A stretch of DNA of 64,000 nucleotides from an uncultured Sphingomonadaceae bacterium (GCA_903871605.1 CAIQHF010000012.1:124001-188000); one strand, 5' to 3'. Positions 25,626 to 35,897 are shown, counted from the stretch's first letter. Notes: generated by a model not told the origin, from the letters alone. A program made the numbers and translations.

Positions 25626-27134
25626 TCACGCGGCCGCGCGGCGGGCACTCCTCGAGATCCGGGCGCCGCCGCCGTCATGCGCGCGTGCCGGCGATGCGCG
25701 CCGCTCCGCGCTGCCATCCTGACGGTCGCCTTTCGCAAGCTTGAATCCGGCGACGCGGCGCGCGAGGCCGTCGGCTTCCGAGGCAAGACTGCGCACCGCA
25801 GCGTTGGTCTCCTCGACCATCGCGGCATTCTGCTGCGTCACGCCGTCCATCTCGTTCACCGCGGCATTGACCTGCTGAAGCCCGCCCGCCTGCTGCTTCG
25901 CCGCGACCGCGATGCTGGAGACATAGCCGCTGACGTCCGCAATCTGGCCGACGACACGATCGAGCGCCGTGCCCGAGCGCGCGACGAGCGCGACCCCCGC
26001 CTGGATCTGCTCGGAGCTCGTCGTGATATGAAGCTTGACGTCGCGCGCGGCCTCGGCGGAGCGCTGTGCCAGCGCACGCACCTCGTTCGCGACGACTGCG
26101 AACCCTTTGCCCAGATCGCCCGCGCGCGCCGCCTCGACGCCGGCGTTGAGCGCGAGGAGGTTGGTCTGGAATGCGATCCCGTCGATCACCGCGATGATGT
26201 CGGTGATCTTGGACGACGAGGCCTCGATGCGCTGCATCGCCTCGACCGCGAGCCCGACCACCGACCCCGATTCCTCGATATCCGCCTTCATCGCGAGCAC
26301 CGCGTCGTTGGCGTGGGCTGCGGCACCGGCGGAGGCTCGGATCGTCGCGGTGATCTGCTCCATCGCGGCTGCCGTCTCCTCGAGCGTAGAGGCCTGCTGC
26401 TCGGTGCGATGCGCGAGGTCGTCGGATGCATTGCTGATCTCGAAGGAGCCCGTGTTGATGTGATGCGCCGCGTCGGAAACCTGCGTGAGCGTACCGCAGA
26501 TGCTGGCGCGCATCGCGTCGAAGTCGGCGACCAGCGCTTCATAGCCCGCGGGCATCCTGTCGAGATTGACCGTGAAATCGCCGGTCGCGAGCCTGCCCAG
26601 CGCGTTGCCGAGCGCGGTGACCACCGCCGCGCGCCCGGCCTGCTCGGCCTGAAAATAGGCCGACAGCGCAATATCCATGTCGAGCAGCGCGGTCTGGACC
26701 AGGACGGTGGCCGCGCGCCGGCCGGAGCCGTGCCCGATCATCGCGAGCGGCGACCAGCGCAGCATGCGGGGCAGCACATATCCCAAGATCTGCGCATAGC
26801 CGCCGATATAGAAGGACGGCGGCAGGCCGATGCGCGAGTGGACCTGGCCGATCCGCTCGGCCCTGGCCAGATAGGCCGCGTCGATCGGGCGGGAAAAGAG
26901 CTCGGACCAATGCTCCTGCTGCTTCGATTGAGCGTGTTGCATCGCGGCGTCGGACGAAAAATAGGCCCGCATCGCGTCGTCCTGCCGAATATGTTCGTAA
27001 AGACGCCCGAGCGCGCGCATGCCGAACCGGTTGATCGTCCGGCTTATGGCGGGGAAAAGGCCATGGCTCGCTTGGTCGATGCCAAAAAGTCTAAGCTTTT
27101 CAATAAGCTTCGATCCGCCGCGATCAATAGTCAT
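25626..27134 (-). CDS. Globin-coupled methyl-accepting chemotaxis protein (HemAT-like)
   Basis: A 502-residue soluble chemoreceptor with no membrane segment. Residues 1-165 form a protoglobin sensor with proximal heme ligand His99 in IGQVHSRIGLPPSFYIGGY. A HAMP-like linker follows (about 170-215) and then a signalling domain with the hairpin IDGIAFQTNLLALNAGVEAA and GFAVVANEVRALAQRSAEAA (about 318-362). The family senses oxygen or another gas and passes the signal to CheA. No che genes lie in the window. The gene is divergent from crtY, with an inverted repeat in the shared gap. Confidence 0.92.
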   Translation of the reverse strand: MTIDRGGSKLIEKLRLFGIDQASHGLFPAISRTINRFGMRALGRLYEHIRQDDAMRAYFSSDAAMQHAQSKQQEHWSELFSRPIDAAYLARAERIGQVHSRIGLPPSFYIGGYAQILGYVLPRMLRWSPLAMIGHGSGRRAATVLVQTALLDMDIALSAYFQAEQAGRAAVVTALGNALGRLATGDFTVNLDRMPAGYEALVADFDAMRASICGTLTQVSDAAHHINTGSFEISNASDDLAHRTEQQASTLEETAAAMEQITATIRASAGAAAHANDAVLAMKADIEESGSVVGLAVEAMQRIEASSSKITDIIAVIDGIAFQTNLLALNAGVEAARAGDLGKGFAVVANEVRALAQRSAEAARDVKLHITTSSEQIQAGVALVARSGTALDRVVGQIADVSGYVSSIAVAAKQQAGGLQQVNAAVNEMDGVTQQNAAMVEETNAAVRSLASEADGLARRVAGFKLAKGDRQDGSAERRASPARAHDGGGARISRSARRAAA

Positions 27135-27181
27135 GTTCGAATTCCCCGAGCGAACATTTATTCACGTTCGTCGATGTATAG

Positions 27182-27202
27182 ACAGGTCATTAACCGACCT
27201 GT
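27182..27202. promoter_or_regulatory. Inverted repeat between chemoreceptor and crtY
   Basis: ACAGGTC (27182-27188) and GACCTGT (27196-27202) are perfect 7-bp arms around ATTAACC. The site is in the AT-richest part of the 198-base divergent gap, so it could be an operator for either gene. Confidence 0.5.
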
Positions 27203-27332
27203 TCTCGCGGACTACGGCATATTACGGCCGCTGGTTCATCGGCAGGTCTTCACGCCGCGCCCTCGGGCGCGTCTCTGCCATTGGCCGCGCGCGGGGCGTG
27301 ACGGCGAGGCTTCGCCCCGCTAGGCATCGTGC

Positions 27333-28526
27333 ATGGAGCGCGTCCGACAATGTGACCTCGCGATCGTCGGCGGCGGGCTCGCCGGCGGGCTGATCGCGCT
27401 CGCCATGGCCAAGCGGCGGCCCGACGCGCGCGTGCTGCTGATCGAGGCGGGCGAGACGATCGGCGGCAACCATGTCTGGTCGTTCTTCGACAGCGACATC
27501 GCGCCTGCCGATCGCCCGCTGGTCGTGCCGCTCGTCGCGCATATGTGGGACGGCTATCATGCGCTGTTCCCGGGCCACCGTCGCAAGCTCGACGCGCGCT
27601 ACCATGCGATCACCTCGGACAAATTCGATCGCGTCGTGCGTGCGGCGCTGCCCGCCGGCGCGATCCTCAGCGGCCGCAAGGCGATCGGCGTCGGGCCGCG
27701 CGCGGTCGTGTTCGCCGACGGAACGCGGATCGAGGCGGCGGGCGTGATCGATGCGCGCGGATCGGGCGACCTGTCGCTGCTCGATCTCGGCTGGCAGAAA
27801 TTCCTCGGCCAGGAACTCGTGCTGGCCGCGCCGCACGGGCTCAGGCGCCCGGTGGTGATGGATGCGACCGTCGACCAGATCGATGGCTATCGCTTCGTCT
27901 ATCTCCTTCCCTTCGGGCCCGATCGCCTGTTCGTCGAGGACACCTATTACAGCGACACGCCCGACATCGACCGCGACGCGCTCGCCGCACGCATCGCCGC
28001 CTATGCCGCCTTGCGCGGCTGGACGATCAGCGACGTCGAGCGCGAGGAACGCGGCGCGCTGGGCGTCGTGCTCGGGGGCGATTTCGAAGCCTATTGGCGC
28101 TCGGGCGGGGCGGGTGTCGCAAAGGCCGGTGTGCGCGCGGGGCTGTTTCACCCAACCACCGGCTATTCGCTCCCCGACGCGGTGCGCGCCGCGCGGATCG
28201 TCACCGATCTGCGCGATCTCTCCGCCGATACGCTGCATCATGCGCTGCACGATTTCGCCGCGAAGACCTGGGCGGAGCGCGGCTTCTACCGGCTGCTCGA
28301 CCGGATGCTGTTCCGCGCCGCATTGCCCGAGGAGCGCTATCGCATCCTCGAGCGTTTCTACCGTCTCGACGAATCGCTGGTCAGGCGCTTCTACGCCGCC
28401 CAATCGACAGGCATGGACAAGGCTCGCATCCTTGCGGGGCGTCCGCCCGTGCCGGTCGGGCGCGCGGTGATCGCCATGATGGGCAATGGAGCCGGCAAGT
28501 CCGGCGCGAAGGACAAGCATCTATGA
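27333..28526 (+). CDS. crtY: Lycopene beta-cyclase
   Basis: A 397-residue flavoprotein of the bacterial CrtY type converting lycopene to beta-carotene. It has an N-terminal dinucleotide-binding motif CDLAIVGGGLAGGLIALAMA, the conserved GGNHVWSFFDSD, IDARGSGDLSLLDLGWQKFLGQ and the catalytic FVEDTYYSD. The C-terminal FHPTTGYSLPDAVRAARIV is also conserved. The stop overlaps the crtI start (ATGA), so crtY and crtI are coupled. No clear ribosome-binding site precedes the ATG. Confidence 0.95.
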   Translation: MERVRQCDLAIVGGGLAGGLIALAMAKRRPDARVLLIEAGETIGGNHVWSFFDSDIAPADRPLVVPLVAHMWDGYHALFPGHRRKLDARYHAITSDKFDRVVRAALPAGAILSGRKAIGVGPRAVVFADGTRIEAAGVIDARGSGDLSLLDLGWQKFLGQELVLAAPHGLRRPVVMDATVDQIDGYRFVYLLPFGPDRLFVEDTYYSDTPDIDRDALAARIAAYAALRGWTISDVEREERGALGVVLGGDFEAYWRSGGAGVAKAGVRAGLFHPTTGYSLPDAVRAARIVTDLRDLSADTLHHALHDFAAKTWAERGFYRLLDRMLFRAALPEERYRILERFYRLDESLVRRFYAAQSTGMDKARILAGRPPVPVGRAVIAMMGNGAGKSGAKDKHL

Positions 28527-30019
28527 AGACGGTGGCGGTGATCGGGGCGGGGTTCGGCGGGCTGGCGCTCGCCATTCGCCTGCAATCGGCGGGGATAGCG
28601 ACGACGCTGATCGAAGCGCGCGACAAGCCCGGCGGCCGCGCCTATCAATGGGAGCGCCCGACCGACGCCGGCATCTTCACCTTCGATGCCGGCCCGACCG
28701 TGATCACCGATCCCAATTGCCTCGCCGAGCTCTGGAAGCTGTCGGGTCGCGACATCGCCGAGGATGTCGAGCTGCTCCCCGTGTCGCCCTTCTACCGGCT
28801 GATGTGGCCCGACGGCACGGTGTTCGATTATAGCAACGACGATGCCGCGCTCGCCCGCCAGATCGGCGCGCTCAACCCCGAGGATATCGCCGGCTATCGC
28901 CGCTTCCTCGATTATTCGGCCGAGGTGTACCGCGAGGGCTATGAAAAGCTCGGCCATGTCGCGTTCCTCGATTTCGGATCGATGATCAAGGCGGCGCCGC
29001 GGCTGGTGAAGAGCCAGGCGTGGCGCTCGGTCTATTCGATGGTGTCGTCCTTCGTGAAGGACGAGCATCTGCGCCAGGCGCTGTCGTTCCACACGCTGCT
29101 CGTCGGCGGCAACCCGATGACGACCAGCGCGATCTACGCGCTGATCCACAAGCTCGAGAAGGACGGCGGGGTCTGGTTCCCCAGGGGCGGCACGCACGCG
29201 TTGGTCCGCGCGATGGTCGCGCATTTCGAGCGGCTGGGCGGGGTCGTGCGGCTCGGCGATCCGGTCGAGCGGATCGACACGCTGGGCGATCTCGCGACCG
29301 GCGTCACCACCGCGAGCGGCTGGCATGGCGATTTCGACGCGGTCGCCTCCAACGCCGACGTGGTGCATAGCTACAAGGCGCTGCTCGGCGGCTCGAAGCG
29401 CGGCGAGCGCGCGACGAGGGCGCTCGAGAAGAAGCGCTTCTCGCCGTCGCTGTTCGTCGTCCATTTCGGGATCAAGGGAACGTTCCCGGGCATACCGCAC
29501 CATTCGATCCTGTTCGGGCCGCGCTACAAGGGGCTGCTCACCGACATCTACGAGCATGGCGTGCTGGCGAAGGACTTTTCGCTCTACCTCCATCATCCGA
29601 CGGTCAGCGATCCGAGCCTCGCCCCCGAAGGCTGCTCGAGCTTCTACGTGCTGGCGCCTGTGCCGCATCTCGGCAAGCTGCCCGTCGACTGGGCCGAAAT
29701 CGGGCCGGTCTATGCCGACCGCATCCTCGATCATCTCGAGGCGACGCTGATTCCCGGACTGCGCGAGCGGCTGGTGACCAGCTTCCACTACACCCCGCAG
29801 GATTTCGCGCAGGATCTGAACGCGCATCTCGGCTCCGCCTTCAGCCTCGAGCCGCTGCTGACCCAATCCGCCTTCTTCCGCGTCCACAACCGCGACGATG
29901 CGATCCCCAACCTCTATTTCGTCGGCGCGGGGACGCATCCGGGCGCGGGGATTCCGGGCGTCGTCGGCTCGGCCAAGGCGACCGCTGCGCTGATGCTCGA
30001 CGATCTGCGGCGCTCGTAA
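28523..30019 (+). CDS. crtI: Phytoene desaturase
   Basis: A 498-residue CrtI that introduces the double bonds converting phytoene to lycopene. FAD motif TVAVIGAGFGGLALAIRLQS at the start; DAGPTVITDP; C-terminal GAGTHPGAGIPGVVGSAKATA, the bacterial-type phytoene desaturase signature. Length is normal (490-500). The ATG at 28523 lies in the crtY stop. A family B repeat separates it from the LOG gene. Confidence 0.96.
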   Translation: MKTVAVIGAGFGGLALAIRLQSAGIATTLIEARDKPGGRAYQWERPTDAGIFTFDAGPTVITDPNCLAELWKLSGRDIAEDVELLPVSPFYRLMWPDGTVFDYSNDDAALARQIGALNPEDIAGYRRFLDYSAEVYREGYEKLGHVAFLDFGSMIKAAPRLVKSQAWRSVYSMVSSFVKDEHLRQALSFHTLLVGGNPMTTSAIYALIHKLEKDGGVWFPRGGTHALVRAMVAHFERLGGVVRLGDPVERIDTLGDLATGVTTASGWHGDFDAVASNADVVHSYKALLGGSKRGERATRALEKKRFSPSLFVVHFGIKGTFPGIPHHSILFGPRYKGLLTDIYEHGVLAKDFSLYLHHPTVSDPSLAPEGCSSFYVLAPVPHLGKLPVDWAEIGPVYADRILDHLEATLIPGLRERLVTSFHYTPQDFAQDLNAHLGSAFSLEPLLTQSAFFRVHNRDDAIPNLYFVGAGTHPGAGIPGVVGSAKATAALMLDDLRRS

Positions 30020-30028
30020 CGACCAACC

Positions 30029-30118
30029 GTCATCCTGACGAAGGTCGGGATCCAGACACGCGGCGTTCGAAGCGCGGGCGTGGCGCGTCTGGATCCGGAT
30101 CAAGTCCGGGATGACGAG
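30029..30118. repeat. Dispersed palindromic repeat, family B (inverted copy)
   Basis: Begins CGTCATCCTGACGAAGGTCGG and ends GGATCAAGTCCGGGATGACG, the reverse order of the copy at 9878. It fills the crtI-LOG gap, ending some 15 bases before the LOG start. Confidence 0.85.
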
Positions 30119-30133
30119 GGAGAAGACAGACAC

Positions 30134-30715
30134 ATGAACCGCCTCGCCGTCTATTGCGGCTCCGCCACCCCCGCCGACCCTCGCTACGTCGACGCCGCGC
30201 GCCTCGTCGGCCGCACGCTTGCCGAGCGCGGCATCGGTCTCGTCTATGGCGGCGGCCGGCTCGGGCTGATGGGCGCGGTCGCCGATGCGGCGCTCGCGGC
30301 GGGTGGCGAGGTGATCGGGGTGATCCCGCGCGCGCTCGTCGACGCCGAGGTCGCGCATCGCGGCCTCACCGAACTCCATGTCGTCGAGACGATGCACGAA
30401 CGCAAGGCGGCGTTCACCGATCTCTCCGACGGCTTCGTCACGCTGCCCGGCGGCACCGGCACGATGGACGAGCTGTGGGAGGCGATGAGCTGGGCGCAGC
30501 TCGGCTATCACGCCAAGCCGGTCGGGCTGCTCAACGTCGCGGGATTTTATGACGGGCTGCTGCAATTCTGGGCGACGATGGGCGAGACCGGCTTCGTGCG
30601 CGCGCAGCACCGGCCGATCCTGATCGCGAGCGACGATCTGGATGCCCTGCTCGCCCGGATGGCGGCCTACCGTCCGCACGAGACGATCTTTGCGATGAAG
30701 GCGGGCAAGCTGTGA
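30134..30715 (+). CDS. LOG family protein (nucleoside 5'-monophosphate phosphoribohydrolase)
   Basis: A 193-residue Rossmann-like protein of the LOG (Lonely Guy / TIGR00730) family. Motifs: VYCGSATPADPRY, VYGGGRLGLMGAVADAAL and the active-site LPGGTGTMDELWEA (PGGxGTxxE). LOG enzymes cleave ribose 5-phosphate from cytokinin nucleotides, or act on purine nucleotides in bacteria. It lies between crtI and crtB in the same orientation, although no carotenoid role is known. The ATG at 30134 is the natural start; an upstream extension reads through the repeat. Confidence 0.92.
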   Translation: MNRLAVYCGSATPADPRYVDAARLVGRTLAERGIGLVYGGGRLGLMGAVADAALAAGGEVIGVIPRALVDAEVAHRGLTELHVVETMHERKAAFTDLSDGFVTLPGGTGTMDELWEAMSWAQLGYHAKPVGLLNVAGFYDGLLQFWATMGETGFVRAQHRPILIASDDLDALLARMAAYRPHETIFAMKAGKL

Positions 30716-30721
30716 GAAGGA

Positions 30722-30810
30722 ACTGTTCCCCCGCGCAGGCGGGGGCCCCCCAGGCTTTGGAGGGACGGCGTGTGGGGCTCTGGGCCCCCGCCTGCGCGGG
30801 GGAACGGTCG
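30722..30810. repeat. Dispersed palindromic repeat, family A
   Basis: The left arm CCCCCGCGCAGGCGGGGGCCC and right arm GGGCCCCCGCCTGCGCGGGGG pair over about 20 bases. The right arm ends a few bases before the crtB GTG, so GGGGGAAC may serve as its ribosome-binding site. Confidence 0.85.
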
Positions 30811-30812
30811 CG

Positions 30813-31745
30813 GTGAGTTACGATCGCCCTGCGCTCGTTGCCTATGCCCGCGAGACGATCGCCAAGGGCTCGCAATCCTTCGCCGCGGCCTCGAAGCTGT
30901 TCGATCCCGCGACGCGCGAGCGCGCGCAGCTGCTCTATACCTGGTGCCGCGCCTGCGACGACATCGCCGACGGGCAGCAACTCGGTCATGGCATGAGCCC
31001 GGTCCAGGATGCATCGGCCAAGCTGTCGCTGATGCGCGCGCTCACCGCACGCGCGCTGGCCGGCGAGGCGACCGAGGATCCGGCGTTCGACGCGCTGGGC
31101 GTCGTCGCGGCCGAGACGCGGCTCCCGGCGCGCTTCGCGCACGACCTGATCGACGGTTTCGCGCTCGACGCGCAGGAGTGGCGGCCGCGCAGCGAGGCCG
31201 ATCTGATGCGCTATTGCTATCATGTCGCCGGCGCGGTCGGCTGCATGATGGCGGTGGTGATGGGGGTCGACCCCGCCGATCAGGACACGCTCGATCGCGC
31301 CTGCGACCTGGGGCTCGCCTTCCAGCTCGCCAATATCGCACGCGACCTGCGCGAGGACGACGCGGCGGGGCGCTGCTACCTGCCGACCGAATGGCTCGCC
31401 GAGGTCGATATCCCGCCCGGCGAGGTGATGAAACCGCCCTATCGCCCGCGCCTTGCGATGCTCGCGCGCCGGCTGGCGGATCGCGCCGAGCAATATGAGG
31501 CGTCGGCGCGGACCGGCGCGGCGGCGCTGCCGTTCCGCTCGGCCTGGGCGGTGCTCGCCGCCGCCGGCATCTACGGCGACATCGCGCGCGAGGTCGCGAA
31601 ACGCGGCATCCACGCATGGGATCGGCGCGTCTCGACGGGCAAGGTGGACAAGCTTGGCTGGGTGGTAACCGCGGGCTGGCAGGCGGCGCGGCGGCATACG
31701 CTGACCGCGGTGACGCGCGCGGGGCTATGGTCGCGCGAACGCTAG
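30813..31745 (+). CDS. crtB: Phytoene synthase
   Basis: A 310-residue trans-isoprenyl synthase joining two geranylgeranyl diphosphates into phytoene. Aspartate-rich motifs are present as YTWCRACDDIAD (about 47-58) and FQLANIARDLREDDAAGRCYLP. The YCYHVAGAVGCMM segment is also typical. It begins at GTG 30813. The partner GGPP synthase is not in the window. It converges with crtZ, with a repeat between. Confidence 0.95.
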   Translation: MSYDRPALVAYARETIAKGSQSFAAASKLFDPATRERAQLLYTWCRACDDIADGQQLGHGMSPVQDASAKLSLMRALTARALAGEATEDPAFDALGVVAAETRLPARFAHDLIDGFALDAQEWRPRSEADLMRYCYHVAGAVGCMMAVVMGVDPADQDTLDRACDLGLAFQLANIARDLREDDAAGRCYLPTEWLAEVDIPPGEVMKPPYRPRLAMLARRLADRAEQYEASARTGAAALPFRSAWAVLAAAGIYGDIAREVAKRGIHAWDRRVSTGKVDKLGWVVTAGWQAARRHTLTAVTRAGLWSRER

Positions 31746-31757
31746 TGAGTCCGGACG

Positions 31758-31862
31758 TCATCCTATCCGTCGTCCCGGCGAAAGCCGGGACCCATGGAGG
31801 TGGCGCGCATCCTGTCAGGCGAGCCGTATCTATGGGTCCCGGATCAAGTCCGGGACGACGGT
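31758..31862. repeat. Dispersed palindromic repeat, family B, overlapping the crtZ 3' end
   Basis: Contains GTCGTCCCGGCGAAAGCCGGGACCCATG and, at the other end, GGTCCCGGATCAAGTCCGGGACGACGG, each a hairpin. The second hairpin is read by crtZ as its last codons. Confidence 0.82.
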
Positions 31863-32360
31863 TGATGGGATAGGTGCGCGCACACCAGCGCGTTCACGCC
31901 GCTTCAGTTCGGCCTTGAGCGTCTCGGGCTTGGGCGCCACCAGAAACCCGAAGCTGACATTGCCCTCGCGCGTCTCGACGACGTGGTGGAGCCGGTGCGC
32001 CTGGATGATCCGCTTCATATAGCCCGAGCGCGCGACATAGCCGTGGCGCAGCCGCTTGTGGACGATCCAGTCGTGAAAGCCGAAATAGATCGCGCCGTAA
32101 GCGGCGATCCCCGCGCCGATCCAGGTGCAGCCCGGCCACCAGCCCCAGCGTACCCCGCCCGCGAGCAGCAGGATCGACGGCCCCGCGAAGATCACCGCGT
32201 ATAGATCGTTGAGCTCGAACGGCCCGGTTCGCGGCCGGTGGTGGCTCGCGTGCAGGAACCAGCCGAAGCCGTGCATCATCCAGCGATGCGCCGCATAGGC
32301 GAAGCCCTCCATCAGCACGACGGTGGCGAGGAACAGGGCGAGGCCGGCGAGCAAGGTCAC
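31830..32360 (-). CDS. crtZ: Beta-carotene hydroxylase
   Basis: A 176-residue membrane di-iron hydroxylase producing zeaxanthin from beta-carotene. All histidine clusters are present: HRWMMH, HASHH, HDWIVHKR and HRLHH. It has about four hydrophobic segments. The last residues (STVVPDLIRDP) are encoded by a family B repeat and are not expected from the family; homologues usually end near LKAELKRR. It faces crtB and has its own promoter, not identified. No crtW ketolase is nearby. Confidence 0.94.
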   Translation of the reverse strand: MTLLAGLALFLATVVLMEGFAYAAHRWMMHGFGWFLHASHHRPRTGPFELNDLYAVIFAGPSILLLAGGVRWGWWPGCTWIGAGIAAYGAIYFGFHDWIVHKRLRHGYVARSGYMKRIIQAHRLHHVVETREGNVSFGFLVAPKPETLKAELKRRERAGVRAPIPSTVVPDLIRDP

Positions 32361-32456
32361 GGCTGGGCATATAGCGACGATGGTCCCACGGCGCGACTCC
32401 CCACCTCCGCCGCGTGTTCAGCAACGGTTCGGGATCGCGGGTGTTGAGCGCCGGCG

Positions 32457-32768
32457 ATGAAACGCCTCGCTATATTCACCGCACTCGTCCTGCTCGCCGG
32501 CTGTTCGCTGGCCCCCGAAGCGCGCGTGCGCGAAAAGCTGCTTGCCGCGGGCGTCAAGCCGCACATGGCCGATTGTCTCGCCGGCAAGCTGTCGCGCAAG
32601 CTCAGCACGTCCGAACTCGAGGCGCTGGGCAAGGCCGCCAGGGGCAGTGGCGACACCCATGGCCATGTCGGCATCGGCGAACTCGCCGATCGCCTGCAGG
32701 CCACGGGCGATCAGCATATCATCGACGTCGTGACGCGCGCGGGGCTGTCCTGCGCGATCATGGGGTGA
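32457..32768 (+). CDS. Small lipoprotein of unknown function
   Basis: A 103-residue protein with a lipoprotein signal (MKRLAIFTALVLLAGC, lipobox LAGC). The mature part is helical and contains LLAAGVKPHMADCLAGKLSRK and two further Cys residues (ADC, LSC) that could form a disulfide. No family recognised. It ends 91 bases before sucC. Confidence 0.72.
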   Translation: MKRLAIFTALVLLAGCSLAPEARVREKLLAAGVKPHMADCLAGKLSRKLSTSELEALGKAARGSGDTHGHVGIGELADRLQATGDQHIIDVVTRAGLSCAIMG

Positions 32769-32859
32769 TAGGGGCCTCGACAAACGACGGAATCGCGGGC
32801 TTTACGTTCGCGTCACCTGCCGTTAACGGAAACCTCGAGCCCCAGGGACCCGCATTGCC

Positions 32860-34074
<1,215 letters not shown>

Positions 34075-34079
34075 TCCAT

Positions 34080-34151
34080 TCTGTGCACCCGCGCAGGCGG
34101 GTGCCCAGTTCCGCCGGCGTGGGGCCTGGGTTCCCGCCTGCGCGGGAACAC
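34080..34151. repeat. Dispersed palindromic repeat, family A
   Basis: Left arm CACCCGCGCAGGCGGGTGCCCA, right arm GGGTTCCCGCCTGCGCGGGAACA; each is a hairpin. It fills the sucC-etfB gap; AAGGAGAG directly after it is the etfB ribosome-binding site. Confidence 0.82.
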
Positions 34152-34164
34152 TAAGGAGAGAGAC

Positions 34165-34914
34165 ATGAAGGTCCTAGTGCCCGTCAAGCGGGTGATCGAT
34201 TACAACGTCAAGCCGCGCGTCAAGATGGACGGCACCGGCGTCGATCTCGCCAACGTCAAGATGTCGATGAACCCGTTCGACGAGATCGCGGTCGAAGAGG
34301 CGATCCGGCTGCGCGAGAAGGGCGCGGCGACCGAGGTCGTCGTCGTCTCGATCGGGCCGGCGAAGGCGCAGGAGACGCTCCGCACCGCGCTCGCCATGGG
34401 CGCCGATCGCGCGATCCTCGTCACCACCGACGACGCGGTCGAGCCGCTCGCGGTCGCCAAGATCCTGAAAGCCATCGCCGACGAGGAACAGCCCGGGCTG
34501 GTCATCCTCGGCAAGCAGGCGATCGACGACGACAGCAACCAGACCGGCCAGATGCTCGCCGCGCTGATGGGCCGCCCGCAGGGCACGTTCGCGTCGAAGG
34601 TCGAGGTCGAGGGCGACAGCGTCACGGTGACGCGCGAAGTCGACGGTGGGCTCGAGACGGTCAAGCTTGCGATCCCCGCGATCGTGACCACCGATCTCCG
34701 CCTCAACGAGCCGCGCTACGCGTCGCTCCCCAACATCATGAAGGCGAAGTCCAAGCCGCTCGCGAACAAGACGCCCACCGATTACGGCGTCGACACCACG
34801 CCGCGGATCGAGACGGTCAAGGTCTCCGAACCACCCAAGCGCGTCGCCGGTATCAAGGTTGCCGACGTCGACGAGCTGGTGGCCAAACTCAAGGCGATGG
34901 GAGTCGCGGCATGA
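34165..34914 (+). CDS. etfB: Electron transfer flavoprotein, beta subunit
   Basis: A 249-residue EtfB that with EtfA accepts electrons from acyl-CoA and other dehydrogenases and passes them to ETF-ubiquinone oxidoreductase. Start [22 protein letters not shown]-binding region with [20 protein letters not shown]; the docking loop [33 protein letters not shown] precedes the ATG. The stop overlaps the etfA ATG by four bases. Confidence 0.97.
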   Translation: MKVLVPVKRVIDYNVKPRVKMDGTGVDLANVKMSMNPFDEIAVEEAIRLREKGAATEVVVVSIGPAKAQETLRTALAMGADRAILVTTDDAVEPLAVAKILKAIADEEQPGLVILGKQAIDDDSNQTGQMLAALMGRPQGTFASKVEVEGDSVTVTREVDGGLETVKLAIPAIVTTDLRLNEPRYASLPNIMKAKSKPLANKTPTDYGVDTTPRIETVKVSEPPKRVAGIKVADVDELVAKLKAMGVAA

Positions 34915-35840
34915 AGACGCTGGTGTGGGTCGAGCATGAAGCCGGCCAGGTCAAGGATGCGACGCTCGCTTGCGTGACCGCCGCGAGCAAGCTCGGCGAG
35001 GTGCATCTGCTCGTCGCCGGCGAAGGCGTCGGCCCCGTCGCCGAGGCGGCCGCCAAGATCGCCGGCGTCGGCAAGGTGCATGTCGCCGACGGCGCGGCCT
35101 ATGCGCACGCGCTGCCCGAGGCGGTCGCGACGCTGGTGGTCGAGCTGATGGGGCATCACGATGCCTTCCTCGCGCCCGCCACCGCCAACGGCAAGAACAT
35201 CGCGCCGCGCGTCGCCGCGCTGCTCGACGTGATGCAGATCAGCGAGATCCTGTCGGTCGAGGACGAGCACACGTTCACGCGCCCGATCTATGCGGGCAAT
35301 GCGATCGCGACGGTCAAGTCGGGCGAGGCCAAGCTGGTCGTCACCGTGCGCGGTACGAGCTTCGAGAAGGCCGCGCGCGAGGGTGGTGCGGGCGAGATCG
35401 AGGCGGTGTCGTCGGCGGGCGACGCCGGCGGCGCGACCTTCGTCGGGCAGGAGATCAGCAAGTCCGAGCGGCCCGAGCTGACCTCGGCCAAGATCATCGT
35501 CTCGGGCGGGCGGGCGCTGCAGAACAGCGAGAATTTCCACTCGCTGATCGAGCCGCTCGCCGACAAGCTCGGTGCCGGCGTCGGCGCCTCGCGCGCGGCG
35601 GTCGACGCGGGCTATGTGCCCAACGACTATCAGGTCGGCCAGACCGGCAAGATCGTCGCACCCGAGGTCTATATGGCGGTCGGCATTTCGGGCGCGATCC
35701 AGCATCTCGCGGGGATGAAGGATTCGAAGACGATCATCGCGATCAACAAGGACGAGGACGCGCCGATCTTCCAGGTCGCCGACATCGGCCTCGTCGGCGA
35801 TCTGTTCAAGATCGTCCCCGAGCTGACCTCCAAGCTCTGA
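34911..35840 (+). CDS. etfA: Electron transfer flavoprotein, alpha subunit
   Basis: A 309-residue EtfA carrying the FAD. The N-terminal domain holds [15 protein letters not shown], and the C-terminal FAD-binding signature is [14 protein letters not shown] through [45 protein letters not shown] (conserved throughout). ATG overlaps the etfB stop (ATGA), fitting a 1:1 complex. A long hairpin follows the stop. Confidence 0.97.
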   Translation: MKTLVWVEHEAGQVKDATLACVTAASKLGEVHLLVAGEGVGPVAEAAAKIAGVGKVHVADGAAYAHALPEAVATLVVELMGHHDAFLAPATANGKNIAPRVAALLDVMQISEILSVEDEHTFTRPIYAGNAIATVKSGEAKLVVTVRGTSFEKAAREGGAGEIEAVSSAGDAGGATFVGQEISKSERPELTSAKIIVSGGRALQNSENFHSLIEPLADKLGAGVGASRAAVDAGYVPNDYQVGQTGKIVAPEVYMAVGISGAIQHLAGMKDSKTIIAINKDEDAPIFQVADIGLVGDLFKIVPELTSKL

Positions 35841-35851
35841 GCTGACCGAAA

Positions 35852-35892
35852 CCTCGTCCGTCGTCGGCCGTTGACGACCGACACGGACGAGG
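35852..35892 (+). promoter_or_regulatory. Hairpin covering the ribosome-binding site of the 51-residue gene
   Basis: CCTCGTCCGT (35852-35861) and ACGGACGAGG (35883-35892) form a perfect 10-bp stem, extended inside by GTCGG/CCGAC. GAGG in the 3' arm is the likely ribosome-binding site for the ATG at 35898. There is no T-run, so it is not a standard terminator. Confidence 0.55.
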
Positions 35893-35897
35893 AACGG

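Noticed and set aside
25249-25722. Open frame opposite the sterol desaturase 5' region
   Set aside because: It is antisense to a gene with full histidine motifs and has no signal of its own.
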